A stretch of 64,000 nt of DNA from Peptococcaceae bacterium BICA1-7. Its GTDB lineage: Bacteria > Bacillota > Desulfotomaculia > Desulfotomaculales > Desulfocucumaceae. The stretch is from NCBI GenBank assembly GCA_000802095.1, contig JUEB01000013.1, positions 62,001-126,000 on the forward strand, written 5' to 3'. Of the stretch, positions 1-8,473 are shown piece by piece (within the stretch, counting starts at the first letter, position 1; the number at the start of each line of letters is the position of its first letter). The notes beneath the pieces are model-generated. The model did no database searches. It saw only the letters and a program-made list of their open reading frames with translations, and was not told where the DNA came from. A program made the translations under genes and the position numbers.

Positions 1-278
1 GGATGTCCCGGAACGGCGTAAGTCACGTCACCTTTGCGGCCCAGTTCTATAACCTCATCGGCAATACGCCGGTAGACCTCCTGAAAATCACCGGCCTCCC
101 GGTATATATAATCAAAAGTATCAAAGTGTATCCCTCTTTGGCCCAGCCACTCCACTACCGGATGAATCCCGGTGCGAAGCCTTATACAGCGGCTCTTCCC
201 CAGTAATTCCAGGGCTGCCGAAGAAAGCATTCCAGGATCCCCCGGACCCAGCCCTACTACAGTTATTTTTCCGCCCAA
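1..278 (-). CDS. mazG: Tetrapyrrole methylase/MazG-family protein, N-terminal part (C-terminus outside window)
   Basis: The visible 92 residues begin GGKITVVGLGPGDPGML, the nucleotide-binding start of the SAM-dependent tetrapyrrole (precorrin-like) methylase fold. In YabN/MazG proteins this fold is joined to a nucleoside-triphosphate pyrophosphohydrolase domain that removes aberrant NTPs. A second typical motif, DVTYAVPGHP, lies at the cut edge. The start is a TTG at 276-278 with a GGAGG box at 284-290, about six bases upstream. The MazG domain itself would lie outside the window, so its presence is inferred from the family and from position: mfd, prsA, spoVT and then yabN/mazG is the usual order. 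A plain methylase without MazG cannot be excluded. Confidence 0.8.
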   Translation of the reverse strand, partial: MGGKITVVGLGPGDPGMLSSAALELLGKSRCIRLRTGIHPVVEWLGQRGIHFDTFDYIYREAGDFQEVYRRIADEVIELGRKGDVTYAVPGH

Positions 279-511
279 CGGTAAACCTCCATGCTATATC
301 TTTTTTGCCTATAAAAACAAAAAAACGCTGCTCTGGCTGCCTTACAGCCCGCTGCAGCCCCATCGCCCCGTTTATTATAACATAAAGGACCTCATTTTAA
401 ACATTTTTCCAGGGCCGGAAACATGCTGGGGCAATCCAGCCGCCCATGGAAAATAATTACCGCACCACAGAGGATTAAAATCTTTTGCATGCTGTTAATG
501 TATGTCTCAAT

Positions 512-694
512 AAACCACAGAGCACACAGAGGGCACAGAGGTTTTAGCCTGCCTGAATGTTTAATAATATTTTTACTAGATGATCTGGATAACGACTGGC
601 ATAATTTTTTGAATTGTAGAATTCCGGCTATAGACCTAATAGTTGTGCCTGTTAGCTTTTTCTCTGTGACCTCTGTGTCCTCTGTGGTTTTTAT
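512..694. repeat. Family A inverted-repeat element, copy 1
   Basis: The left end carries CACAGAG units spaced every nine bases (from 516) and the right end carries the complement, CTCTGTG units (661-691), so the element can fold into a long hairpin. The middle is AT-rich and has no gene. Two more copies lie at about 41840-42019 and 44394-44565. The element fills most of the gap between mazG and spoVT (279-767). The rest of that gap shows only the spoVT terminator and a lone CCACAGAGGA fragment near 473. Confidence 0.75.
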
Positions 695-730
695 AAATAA
701 GACATTCATTATTTTCAGGGCAGAATGTAT

Positions 731-761
731 AAAAGAGTGGCCCAGTGTGAGCCACTCTTTT
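731..761 (-). terminator. Rho-independent terminator of spoVT
   Basis: AAAAGAGTGGC and GCCACTCTTTT form an 11-bp stem around a 9-base loop, seven bases after the spoVT stop codon, with T residues on the minus-strand 3' side. Confidence 0.8.
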
Positions 762-767
762 AAAGAC

Positions 768-1328
768 CTATTGCTCCATTTGTTTGGCCAAAAAACCGGC
801 TGCTGTTTCAGCCAGCTTCAGCTCCATTTCTCCCATTTTCACATCAGTTTCTCTGGAGGCCAGGATAACAGCTCCTATAGGGTCGCCCTCAGAAATTATG
901 GGGGCTATTACCTCGGCAGAATACTTACAGTCACCGTCCTCAATAATGATTCCCTCCTTGCACTGGGAATCTTTTCCCGGACTATTGAGCACCAGGGCCT
1001 TTCTATCTTCCATTACCTTTTCAACAGCAGGGCCTATGGCCTTGTTGATGAACTCTTTTTTGGGGGCCCCGGCGACTGCTATTATTGTATCACGGTCCGC
1101 GATGCAGGCTATGTGTCCCAGCGCTTCATGCAGAGAATCGGCATATTCCTTGGCAAAATCACCTAACTCTCCAATAGGGGAGTATTTTTTCAGGATTACC
1201 TCGCCTTCTCTATCTACAAAGATTTCCAGAGGGTCTCCTTCACGTATACGTAAAGTTCTTCTTATTTCCTTCGGGATGACAACTCTGCCCAAATCGTCAA
1301 TTCGGCGAACGATACCGGTTGCCTTCAT
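768..1328 (-). CDS. spoVT: Stage V sporulation protein T, AbrB-type transcriptional regulator
   Basis: This 186-residue protein is a forespore regulator that modulates sigma-G-dependent genes in Bacillus. Residues 1-50 are the swapped-hairpin SpoVT/AbrB DNA-binding domain (MKATGIVRRIDDLGRVVIP), and residues 56-186 form the GAF-like C-terminal domain that separates SpoVT from short AbrB proteins. The length matches the family (about 178). The ATG has GGAGGG and AAGGGTG sequences just upstream. The gene follows prsA and mfd on the same strand and ends in its own terminator. Its N-terminal domain is close to that of the short AbrB protein at 38407-38670. Confidence 0.95.
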   Translation of the reverse strand: MKATGIVRRIDDLGRVVIPKEIRRTLRIREGDPLEIFVDREGEVILKKYSPIGELGDFAKEYADSLHEALGHIACIADRDTIIAVAGAPKKEFINKAIGPAVEKVMEDRKALVLNSPGKDSQCKEGIIIEDGDCKYSAEVIAPIISEGDPIGAVILASRETDVKMGEMELKLAETAAGFLAKQMEQ

Positions 1329-1454
1329 CTATTCACCCTTCCCTCCTTTATCTGCATAAACTTCGCGATTTAACTTTCACAGATAGTATATAACAGGAGA
1401 AAAGGAATTATTCATTTTTTACCAATCAGCTTTATTTTTTTTCAATATTCGTGG

Positions 1455-2492
1455 TTATTCCTTTTTAGTGTCTATACTCTCTTCATTCCCGGTTTCTTTA
1501 TCCTCTGGCTTGGCCAGATTATTAACTATTTCAGCCTTTTCCCTGGCTTCCTGAACAAAATTGGTTACTTTCTCCTGATTGGCGTCATTGGTAAGCTTGT
1601 CCACCAGCTCGGCCTTTACCTCTGCAAAGCTTTTTTGTTTTTCAGGAGTTACTTTTTCCATTTTAATAATATGATATCCATAGCTGGTTTTAACCGGCTC
1701 CCTGGTGTACTCACCAGGCTTTAAGGCTATGGCCGCCTGCTCAAACTCGGGAACCGCATCCCCGGGGCTGAATACAAATAGTCCTCCCTGGGCTGCAGTG
1801 CCAGGGTCTTCCGATTTTTCTTTGGCCAGCTCGGAAAAGTCCTTGCCCTGCTTGAGCTGTTCCATAACGGCCTGTATTTTTGTCCGGGCTTCAAGGTCAG
1901 CTTTATTCTTATCACTCTGGTCCTCCGGAATCATGGCCAGTATATGCCGCACCTGATAGCTTACCGGATCTACAAACTGGCTTTTGTTTTTGTCGTAGTA
2001 CTCTTTGGCCTGTTCCTCTGTGGCCGGCTTTACATCCTCCAGCAGCTTATCTTGAAGGCCTGAAATGATCAGGTCCTTTTCAATCATTGTGCGAAGCCTT
2101 GCCTCTGTAATATTGTTGTCTTTTAAAAAGCTGCTGAAATTTTCTTCGGTCATCTGCTCTTTATACTGGGCTATTTCCTTGTCTATATTCCCTGGCTCAA
2201 TTTTAACCCCCAGTTTTTTTGCTTCCTGGAGCAGCAGTGTCTGGGTAATAAGCTGGTCTAAGGTCATGGAATTGATTGTTTCCAACATTGCGGTATCCTT
2301 GTTGGTATCCAGATCCAATCCCTGAGATTTATAGTACTGTTTCATTTCTCCGACCATCTGATCGAGCTGCTGCTGGGTTATGACCTCTCCATTAACAGTG
2401 GCCACAGCACTACCCTTGCCGCAACCGGCAGCCACCAGCGCCATTCCCAGCACAAGCAGCACTATCATAACTCTGCCTACATATTTATACAA
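1455..2492 (-). CDS. prsA: PrsA-like lipoprotein foldase (PpiC-type peptidyl-prolyl isomerase)
   Basis: The product is an extracytoplasmic chaperone that helps secreted proteins fold at the membrane-wall interface. The N-terminus is a lipoprotein signal with lipobox LVAAGC (Cys at residue 24). A SurA-N-like helical part follows, then a parvulin (PpiC) domain from about residue 170 to 275 with the hallmark VRHIL and YGYHIIK motifs, and a Lys/Glu-rich tail. The TTG at 2492 was chosen because GGGAGGGATGGAG precedes it; an earlier in-frame TTG at 2549 has no such site. It lies between mfd and spoVT, a common place for this gene in clostridia. Confidence 0.92.
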   Translation of the reverse strand: MYKYVGRVMIVLLVLGMALVAAGCGKGSAVATVNGEVITQQQLDQMVGEMKQYYKSQGLDLDTNKDTAMLETINSMTLDQLITQTLLLQEAKKLGVKIEPGNIDKEIAQYKEQMTEENFSSFLKDNNITEARLRTMIEKDLIISGLQDKLLEDVKPATEEQAKEYYDKNKSQFVDPVSYQVRHILAMIPEDQSDKNKADLEARTKIQAVMEQLKQGKDFSELAKEKSEDPGTAAQGGLFVFSPGDAVPEFEQAAIALKPGEYTREPVKTSYGYHIIKMEKVTPEKQKSFAEVKAELVDKLTNDANQEKVTNFVQEAREKAEIVNNLAKPEDKETGNEESIDTKKE

Positions 2493-2643
2493 ACTCCATC
2501 CCTCCCATATAAGGAAGATTATAATCCTCCCACTACAAAACCGCAACAAAAAAGGTCAGGGTGATTTGACGATTTTTGATATTCTTGGGGCTGAATCCCT
2601 GACTCACCATTTTAAAATTATCCGAATGTACTGCACCCTTACC

Positions 2644-5600
2644 TCAGGCCAGCTCCTTTATAAAGCCCTCCAGCTCTTCCAGGTAATACTCAGGATTATT
2701 CTCTACAGGAGATCTCAGCCTGATTTCAAAATCCTCTCCCTGGGTGGAAAATTTAACCCTGTTTCTATACTCCTGTCCTATTTTTACCAGCTTATCCCCG
2801 GTAAGGGTGTGGCCGGGGGCAAACTGAAGCCTGTAAAAACCGTTCTGACCGGCTATATTCCTTATTCTAATTCTTCCTGCCAGAGTCTTTATCCTGGCCA
2901 CCCGCAAAAGCATCTGCACAGGCAGGGGCAGATCACCAAAGCGATCAACCATTTCCTCGGCCAGATCATCCAGGGATACCTCATCCTTAAAGCCTGCCAT
3001 CCTCCGATATATCTCCACCTTCTGGTTGGAGTCGGGAACATAGCTGTCCGGTATAAAGGCCTCTACCGGCAGCTCCACAGAGGTGTCTACCGGTCCGGTC
3101 TGCTCCTCTCCCCGGGCCTCCCTTACCGCCTCTTCCAGCAGGCGGCAGTACATGTCAAATCCCACCGCGTCTATGTGCCCGTGCTGCTCGGCCCCCAGGA
3201 GATTTCCGGCGCCCCTGATTTCCAGGTCCCTCATAGCAATTTTGTAGCCGGATCCAAAGGCTGTGAACTCTCTTATGGCTGCCAGCCTTTTTTCAGCCAC
3301 CTCGTTCATCACCCGGTCCCTCCGGTAGGTAAAATAGGCATAGGCAATTCTGTTGGACCGGCCTACCCTGCCACGCAGCTGATACAGCTGGGAAAGCCCC
3401 ATATTATTAGCGTCTTTGACAATAAGAGTATTTACATTGGGTATATCCAGACCGCTTTCAACAATAGTGGTGCAGACCAGCACATCACAGGCCCCTTCCA
3501 TAAAGTCTATCATTATCTGCTCCAGGTCTTCTTCCTTAAGCTGCCCGTGGGCCACTGCCAGCCTGGCCTCAGGGATCAGACCCTGCAGCCAACCGGCTAT
3601 ACTGTCCAGATCCATAATCCTGTTATGGACAAAAAACACCTGTCCTCCCCTGCTGATTTCCCGGTAAATGGCCTCTCTGATCATGGAGGGGTCTTCTTCC
3701 AATACATAGGTTTGCACCGGAAAACGATTTTCCGGGGGAGTCTCCAGAATGCTGGTGTCCCGCACCCCCACCATAGACATGTGCAGAGTGCGGGGAATGG
3801 GTGTAGCCGTAAGGGTTAGAACATCCACATTTGTTTTTAGCATCTTGAGGCGCTCCTTGTGAGCTACCCCGAACCGCTGCTCCTCGTCCACCACCACCAG
3901 CCCCAGATTCTTAAAGGACACATCCTCCTGAACCAGCCGGTGGGTTCCAATGATTATGTCCAGCTGGCCCAGGGCAAGGTCATGCAGTATTTTTTTCTGC
4001 TCTCTGGGGGTCCGGAATCGGCTCAGCATCTCAATTCCTATGGGATAGGGGGAAAACCTTTCCCGGAAGGTATTGAAGTGCTGCTGGGCTAATATTGTGG
4101 TAGGCACCAGCACAGCCACCTGCCTGCCGTCCATCACTGCTTTAAAGGCTGCCCTTAAGGCCACCTCTGTTTTTCCATAGCCCACATCCCCGCACAAAAG
4201 GCGGTCCATGGGCCTGGTTCTCTCCATATCCCTTTTAACCTCTTCTGCGGCGCGAAGCTGGTCCGGGGTTTCCTCGTAGGGGAAAGAGGCCTCAAATTCC
4301 TTCTGCCAGACGGTATCAGGGGTAAAGGCATAGCCCGGGGCGCTTTCCCTGGCAGCATAAAGGACCAGCAGCTCCTGGGCCATTTCCCTGACGGCCTCCC
4401 GAACTCTTCCCTTAACCCGGTTCCACTCGGCACCGCCCAGCCGGGAAAGCTTCGGAGACTCGGCCTCCCCGCCCAGGTACTTTTGTATAAGCCCAACCTG
4501 GTCCGTAGGAACGTATAATTTATCCTCCCCGGAGTACCTGATGGCCAGGTAATCCTTCTGAAGCCCCCCTATGTCCAGTTTTTCTATACCTGTGTAACGT
4601 CCTATGCCGTGGTTGATATGAACTACATAATCACCGGCTTTTAGGTCGGTAAAGGGCTCCAGGCGGCTGCCGGACCGCTCTCTGGCCCTGGCCCTCTTCT
4701 GCCTGCCAAATAATTCCGCCCCTGTCAGCACGGCCAGCCGGCCCGTGGGCAGCTCAAAGCCCCCGGAGAGCCGGTCACCGGTAATTACCACATTTCCGTG
4801 GGCAATGCCTTCCAGTGTATCCGACCTGTAGGCGTCTATTTTGGCATCTTTCATTACCTTCAGTAGCTGCCCGGCCTGATCTGAGCTGCCCGCCAGTATG
4901 GCCACGGCATAGCCGGCCCTCTTCCAGTTGGCCACCTCGTCGGTGACTATGTCCATTCTGCCAAGGAAGGCGTGCATTGCCTTGGCAGGAAAGGTTACCA
5001 GGTTCCCGAAAGAAAAGCTCTGGGGCTGCCGGGGCAGGAAGGAAATATATACTGCCAAAAGCCTTTCCAACGCCTTCTGGACATCCTCCCACTGAAGGTA
5101 CCCGTCATACTGCCCTGGCAGCAGCTTTCCACCGGACAGGAGTTCGGTGTAGGTTTCGCCTCTTTCCCTGTGAATCACTCCGGCCATCTCTTTCAGCCGC
5201 TGGGGCTCATCCACCAGCACCAGCGAGTCCGGAGGGAGGTAATCGGCTATGGTTACAGGATCGGGGTAAAAGTAAGGAAGAAACTGCTCCATACCAGGAA
5301 AATAGAGTCCCTCTCTTATTCTTGCCAGGGTTTCCTCCCGCAGGGCGGCAAGGTTTCTCCCGGCCCCGGGGCTTCCAGTTCTGGCAAGCCTTTTGGACTG
5401 CACCCTGTACTCACTCTCTATCTTTTCCAGGGAGGCCTCTCTGGCCTTTAGATCCAACACCAGCTCGGTGGCCGGCCATATGGTTACCGAGGGCAGTTTC
5501 TCCACCGACCTCTGGGTGTCCACGTCAAAGACCCTGACCGAATCCACCTCGTCATCAAAAAATTCCAGGCGCACAGGGCTGTCGAAGGTCATGGGGAAAA

Positions 5601-6144
5601 TATCCAGTATGCCGCCCCTGACGCTGAACTGTCCCCTTCCCTCAACCAGGTCGCACCTTTCATAGCCCATATCCACCAGCTTTATTTTTAACCTGTCAAG
5701 ATCCAGCCGGTCACCTATGGAGAGCTTTACATTTTTTGAATAGAATCTACCAGGAGGAGTAAGCCGCCGCATAAAGGCCTCCAGGGTGGTCACCACCACC
5801 ACCGGACTACCTCCCAGGGCAGTTAAAACCCTTAGCCTGGCCACTGCGGCCTCCTTGCCGGCAGCCAGCACCTGGTAGGGAAGAAGCTGCAGGGCCGGAA
5901 AATGGAGTACAGTCCTTCCGGGAAGCAAAGCACTAAGATCCTCAACCATTATGTTGGCCTCATGTTCACCGGGTGTGAGCACCAGGGCCGGGCCTCCGGT
6001 ATGATCAGCCAGGGCAGCCGCAAGGCAGGCCTTTGGGGACCCGGAAAGCCCAAAGACTATCTGCTGCCTTATCCTTTTGTCCAGCCCACGGCAAAGGCTG
6101 GCATACTCATTCATTTTTTTTAAGGGCTCCAATAAACCAAACAA
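2644..6144 (-). CDS. mfd: Transcription-repair coupling factor
   Basis: Mfd pushes stalled RNA polymerase off damaged DNA and recruits UvrA. The 1166-residue chain has the expected order: UvrB-like N-terminal domains, an RNA-polymerase-interacting region near residue 490 (GDYVVHINHGIGRY), a RecG-like helicase core with Walker A CGDVGYGKTE and the DEEQ box VVVDEEQRFG, and a C-terminal TRCF domain. The TTG at 6144 is preferred: CTCTCCC on the plus strand places GGGAGAG six bases upstream, and the N-terminus then aligns at equal length with Bacillus Mfd (LFGLLEPLKK). An in-frame ATG at 6177 lacks a ribosome binding site. A terminator upstream (6266-6296) suggests it has its own promoter. Confidence 0.97.
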   Translation of the reverse strand: MFGLLEPLKKMNEYASLCRGLDKRIRQQIVFGLSGSPKACLAAALADHTGGPALVLTPGEHEANIMVEDLSALLPGRTVLHFPALQLLPYQVLAAGKEAAVARLRVLTALGGSPVVVVTTLEAFMRRLTPPGRFYSKNVKLSIGDRLDLDRLKIKLVDMGYERCDLVEGRGQFSVRGGILDIFPMTFDSPVRLEFFDDEVDSVRVFDVDTQRSVEKLPSVTIWPATELVLDLKAREASLEKIESEYRVQSKRLARTGSPGAGRNLAALREETLARIREGLYFPGMEQFLPYFYPDPVTIADYLPPDSLVLVDEPQRLKEMAGVIHRERGETYTELLSGGKLLPGQYDGYLQWEDVQKALERLLAVYISFLPRQPQSFSFGNLVTFPAKAMHAFLGRMDIVTDEVANWKRAGYAVAILAGSSDQAGQLLKVMKDAKIDAYRSDTLEGIAHGNVVITGDRLSGGFELPTGRLAVLTGAELFGRQKRARARERSGSRLEPFTDLKAGDYVVHINHGIGRYTGIEKLDIGGLQKDYLAIRYSGEDKLYVPTDQVGLIQKYLGGEAESPKLSRLGGAEWNRVKGRVREAVREMAQELLVLYAARESAPGYAFTPDTVWQKEFEASFPYEETPDQLRAAEEVKRDMERTRPMDRLLCGDVGYGKTEVALRAAFKAVMDGRQVAVLVPTTILAQQHFNTFRERFSPYPIGIEMLSRFRTPREQKKILHDLALGQLDIIIGTHRLVQEDVSFKNLGLVVVDEEQRFGVAHKERLKMLKTNVDVLTLTATPIPRTLHMSMVGVRDTSILETPPENRFPVQTYVLEEDPSMIREAIYREISRGGQVFFVHNRIMDLDSIAGWLQGLIPEARLAVAHGQLKEEDLEQIMIDFMEGACDVLVCTTIVESGLDIPNVNTLIVKDANNMGLSQLYQLRGRVGRSNRIAYAYFTYRRDRVMNEVAEKRLAAIREFTAFGSGYKIAMRDLEIRGAGNLLGAEQHGHIDAVGFDMYCRLLEEAVREARGEEQTGPVDTSVELPVEAFIPDSYVPDSNQKVEIYRRMAGFKDEVSLDDLAEEMVDRFGDLPLPVQMLLRVARIKTLAGRIRIRNIAGQNGFYRLQFAPGHTLTGDKLVKIGQEYRNRVKFSTQGEDFEIRLRSPVENNPEYYLEELEGFIKELA

Positions 6145-6265
6145 TGCTTTCTCTCCCATATATAAAGTAAAAATCATTGATTTCTCTGGGAAGGCTCTGT
6201 TGACTACCGCTCTTTAAAACTTACTTACAAATATGATTCATAGAACTATCCCCTGTAAGCACGAC

Positions 6266-6296
6266 GAAAAGAGCTTTAGCTTAATACTAAAGCTCT
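6266..6296 (-). terminator. Terminator between the fin remnant and mfd
   Basis: AGAGCTTTAG and CTAAAGCTCT form a 10-bp stem followed on the minus strand by TTTTCG. It lies 15 bases after the end of the fin remnant and would separate it from mfd. Confidence 0.75.
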
Positions 6297-6311
6297 GTGG
6301 TCATGGCCAAT

Positions 6312-6597
6312 TCAGTGCAAAAGGTGACAGGCATGGCAAATCCTTCCGGTATCCCCAGGCAGGGTCTCCCGGCAGTGGTCGCATAAAGATTCATTACCAT
6401 GGGGGACATTCCTCCGTCCCCCAAAGCCATGCATAATAAGGAGGTGTGTCCCCTTTCCGCAGAAGGACTTCCGCCTCGCCGCCTGCCCTAATTATATCCC
6501 CAGGCCCTTTCACCGTCAAGGTTTCGGGGGCTGCAGGCAGCTTTCGCGCCAGGCAGATTATTTCTTCACAGCAGCTGCAAACAATATATACCTTCAG
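6312..6597 (-). pseudogene. fin: Fin-like sigma-factor switch regulator, disrupted by a family C repeat
   Basis: Reading down from 6597 gives KVYIVCSCCEEII, which matches the start of Fin (Cys at positions 7 and 10). Fin is the small zinc protein that antagonises sigma-F during the switch to sigma-G. That frame stops at 6394-6396. One base out of frame, the sequence resumes as ESLCDHCRETL and ends with two more cysteines and a TGA at 6312-6314; this is the typical second zinc knuckle of Fin. The join contains a ~61-64 bp segment (6399-6460) that recurs at 9181-9258. The most economical reading is an intact fin broken by that repeat. No ATG/GTG/TTG is found at the expected start (CTG at 6597). 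Position between pth and mfd is exactly that of Bacillus fin. Confidence 0.6.
6399..6460. repeat. Family C repeat, copy 1 (inside fin)
   Basis: GGGGGACATTCCTCCGTCCCC (6400 on) begins a 62-bp block that ends GGTGTGTCCCCTTTCCGC at 6460. Both ends and the inner palindrome recur at 9181-9258. Confidence 0.7.
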
Positions 6598-6663
6598 ACG
6601 GCAAACCCACTCTCCAGTATACCTGGCAATATAAAACCGGGAATACTTTTTTAAGGCTTAAAG

Positions 6664-7062
6664 CTACTTACGCCCGGACAGCTTAAGAACAGCCCAGTTC
6701 CAGGCAACATGCGCACCGATGGAGGACAGCACCGCTATATACACCTGATATCCTGAATTAATCAATAAGAAGGCAATCAAACCAAAAACAGTGTGTGCAG
6801 CAATGCCGGAAAGGGCCGCCGGCAGTTTCTTTCCCCCGGCGCCCCAAACAAAATCACCAACTGCCTCCAGTACCCCAAAAAGAATATGGGTTCCCGGAAG
6901 GGATGCGTTAAAAAAAAGAGCCAGACCGGTTTTAAGCCACTCTTCAAATATTGGGCCGAGGTAGGTTATCCCTGCCCTGCCGGCCTCCCTGAACAGAAAA
7001 TTAAGCCCCGCCGAAAAGCCGGCCGCCAGCAATGCGGCCAGAAAAACCCCGGCTATTTGCAT
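6664..7062 (-). CDS. Compact PrsW/CPBP-like membrane protein, putative intramembrane protease
   Basis: This 132-residue protein is almost wholly hydrophobic with about four membrane segments. It contains, in order, GPIFEEWLKTG, LFGVLEAVGDF, AHTVFGLIAF and IGAHVAWN. These match the order of the conserved blocks of PrsW-type membrane proteases (EExxK, an E-containing helix, a first His and a final HxxWN). Bacillus PrsW, which cuts the anti-sigma factor RsiW, is longer (about 220 residues), so this would be a minimal form. The ATG has GAGGTGA eight bases upstream. It sits between pth and the fin remnant. Activity is inferred from motifs only; a CPBP-family or inactive homologue is possible. Confidence 0.6.
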   Translation of the reverse strand: MQIAGVFLAALLAAGFSAGLNFLFREAGRAGITYLGPIFEEWLKTGLALFFNASLPGTHILFGVLEAVGDFVWGAGGKKLPAALSGIAAHTVFGLIAFLLINSGYQVYIAVLSSIGAHVAWNWAVLKLSGRK

Positions 7063-7164
7063 CTACGCCAGTCACCTCATAGAGCCATAAAAAGCCGCTC
7101 TGACAATTATTCAAGTTTTTCCACCGGTCTTTTATATATTTAACATAAATAGTTATATTCTATA

Positions 7165-7734
7165 CTACGCATTCCTGTTAAACCTGTTCATGGCGGCCTC
7201 AACCCCGTCAGCCACAAGGGCTATAACGGCCTCAGAGGCCCTTTTGAGGGCTTCACCGGACAGTTTCTCCTCCTCCTCCGAAAGCCTGCCCAGAACCCAG
7301 TCAGACACCTCATAATCTGCATTTTCAGGCCTGCCTATCCCTACACGTATCCTGGGAAAATCACCGGAATTCAGATTACCAATGATTGACTCCATGCCCC
7401 TGTGACCACCGTGCCCGCCCCGGGCCCTTATCCTAATCTTTCCCGGGGGAAGATCAAGGTCATCATACACCACAATAAGGTTGGCCACCGGTATCTTAAA
7501 CCAGTTCAGCAGCGCGGCCACTGACTGCCCGCTAAGATTCATATAGGTTTGGGGCTTGGCCAATATCATATTGCTACCGGGCACCGGGGCCCGGCCGGTG
7601 AAGGATTTGAACAGGGGCTTTTCCACCGCCACCCCCAGCTTTCCGGCCAGCATATCAACCAGCATGAACCCCATGTTATGCCGGGTACGGGCATATTCCC
7701 GGCCTGGATTGCCCAGTCCCACCACCAGATGCAT
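7165..7734 (-). CDS. pth: Peptidyl-tRNA hydrolase
   Basis: Pth releases peptides from prematurely dropped peptidyl-tRNA. The 189-residue product matches the family length and has the signature MHLVVGLGNPGREYARTRHNMGF with the catalytic His in RHN, the PQTYMNLSG block and the late GxGGHRG segment. The ATG at 7734 is chosen because AAGGTG lies nine bases upstream; an in-frame GTG at 7746 is less well placed. It follows rplY/ctc and a small DUF2642-like gene, as in the conserved ctc-pth pair. Confidence 0.96.
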   Translation of the reverse strand: MHLVVGLGNPGREYARTRHNMGFMLVDMLAGKLGVAVEKPLFKSFTGRAPVPGSNMILAKPQTYMNLSGQSVAALLNWFKIPVANLIVVYDDLDLPPGKIRIRARGGHGGHRGMESIIGNLNSGDFPRIRVGIGRPENADYEVSDWVLGRLSEEEEKLSGEALKRASEAVIALVADGVEAAMNRFNRNA

Positions 7735-7838
7735 ATCTACCAACACCTTACAACTATATTAACAGGCCTATTTTAACCCGGATGGGCAGTCACTTACAAC
7801 CAGAAATAAAAAGGGGACAGGCTACTTTTTTAGGGCCG

Positions 7839-7863
7839 AAAAAAAATCCCCCCTGTTGGGGGG
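7839..7863 (-). terminator. Terminator after the DUF2642-like gene
   Basis: CCCCCC-AACA-GGGGGG followed on the minus strand by an ATTTTTTTT run, just after the stop at 7877. The plus-strand stretch 7809-7835 before it (GGGGACAGGCTAC) looks like a fragment of a family C-type repeat. Confidence 0.8.
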
Positions 7864-7876
7864 AGTCTTGTGCGGC

Positions 7877-8389
7877 TTATAAGGTTGCCGGAACGGTAGT
7901 CACCACATTGGTTTCTGTTTCCATCAGCAAAGGCCCCCCGGGCACCACTGAAGCTACTGACATAAGTGGAACATAAACCACCCTCATGTTGCCCCCCATC
8001 ATAACGTGGATCTCCAGATAGTCCATTCCCACATGGTGGAGTATCCCGGTAATCCCGACAGTGCCGGCCCCGGGCACCACAGCCCCTGCTATGGGTATGG
8101 TCTGCACTGCAGCCGCCGGACCCATACCGGAAACATAAACAGTAACCTGCTGCCCCATCAGTTTTTTAAGCTTGCAGGCAAGGGTATCCATCATATCCAT
8201 ATGACTACCGTCCTCAGGACAAGATCCCGGCGGTTTTGGCATTACCGGCGGGTACGGAGATACAGGTCCCGGCATACAGGCCTCCCCTGGCCCGGAGATA
8301 GGAGAATACGGAGATACAGGTCCCGGCATATAGCCGGATACGTCTATACCTTTGGCCTTGGCTTTTGTTTTATCTTTTTTATCTGACAT
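7877..8389 (-). CDS. Hypothetical protein with DUF2642/LSm-like C-terminal domain
   Basis: The first 75 residues are a Lys-rich start followed by a Pro/Gly-rich tract containing MPGPVSPY twice. The rest, from about residue 65, reads as one small beta-rich domain (KLKKLMGQQVTVYVSG ... VGITGILHHVGMDYLEIHV ... YVPLMSVASVVPG). This resembles the DUF2642 fold seen in Bacillus spore-coat-associated proteins such as YuzF; the match is by pattern only. The ATG at 8389 is chosen over an upstream GTG at 8422 because GGGGGCTGC precedes it. It lies between pth and rplY and ends in a strong terminator. A spore-surface role is inference. Confidence 0.7.
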   Translation of the reverse strand: MSDKKDKTKAKAKGIDVSGYMPGPVSPYSPISGPGEACMPGPVSPYPPVMPKPPGSCPEDGSHMDMMDTLACKLKKLMGQQVTVYVSGMGPAAAVQTIPIAGAVVPGAGTVGITGILHHVGMDYLEIHVMMGGNMRVVYVPLMSVASVVPGGPLLMETETNVVTTVPATL

Positions 8390-8473
8390 ATTGCAGCCCC
8401 CTTTTTTAATATGTGTTACCAAAATATGCAGGGGGCCTTTTAATGGTGATAATTACCTTTACAGCTTAATTGC

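Noticed and set aside
423-1166. A 247-residue plus-strand open frame over spoVT and a repeat
   Set aside because: It is antisense to spoVT and the family A repeat, has no ribosome binding site and no family features.
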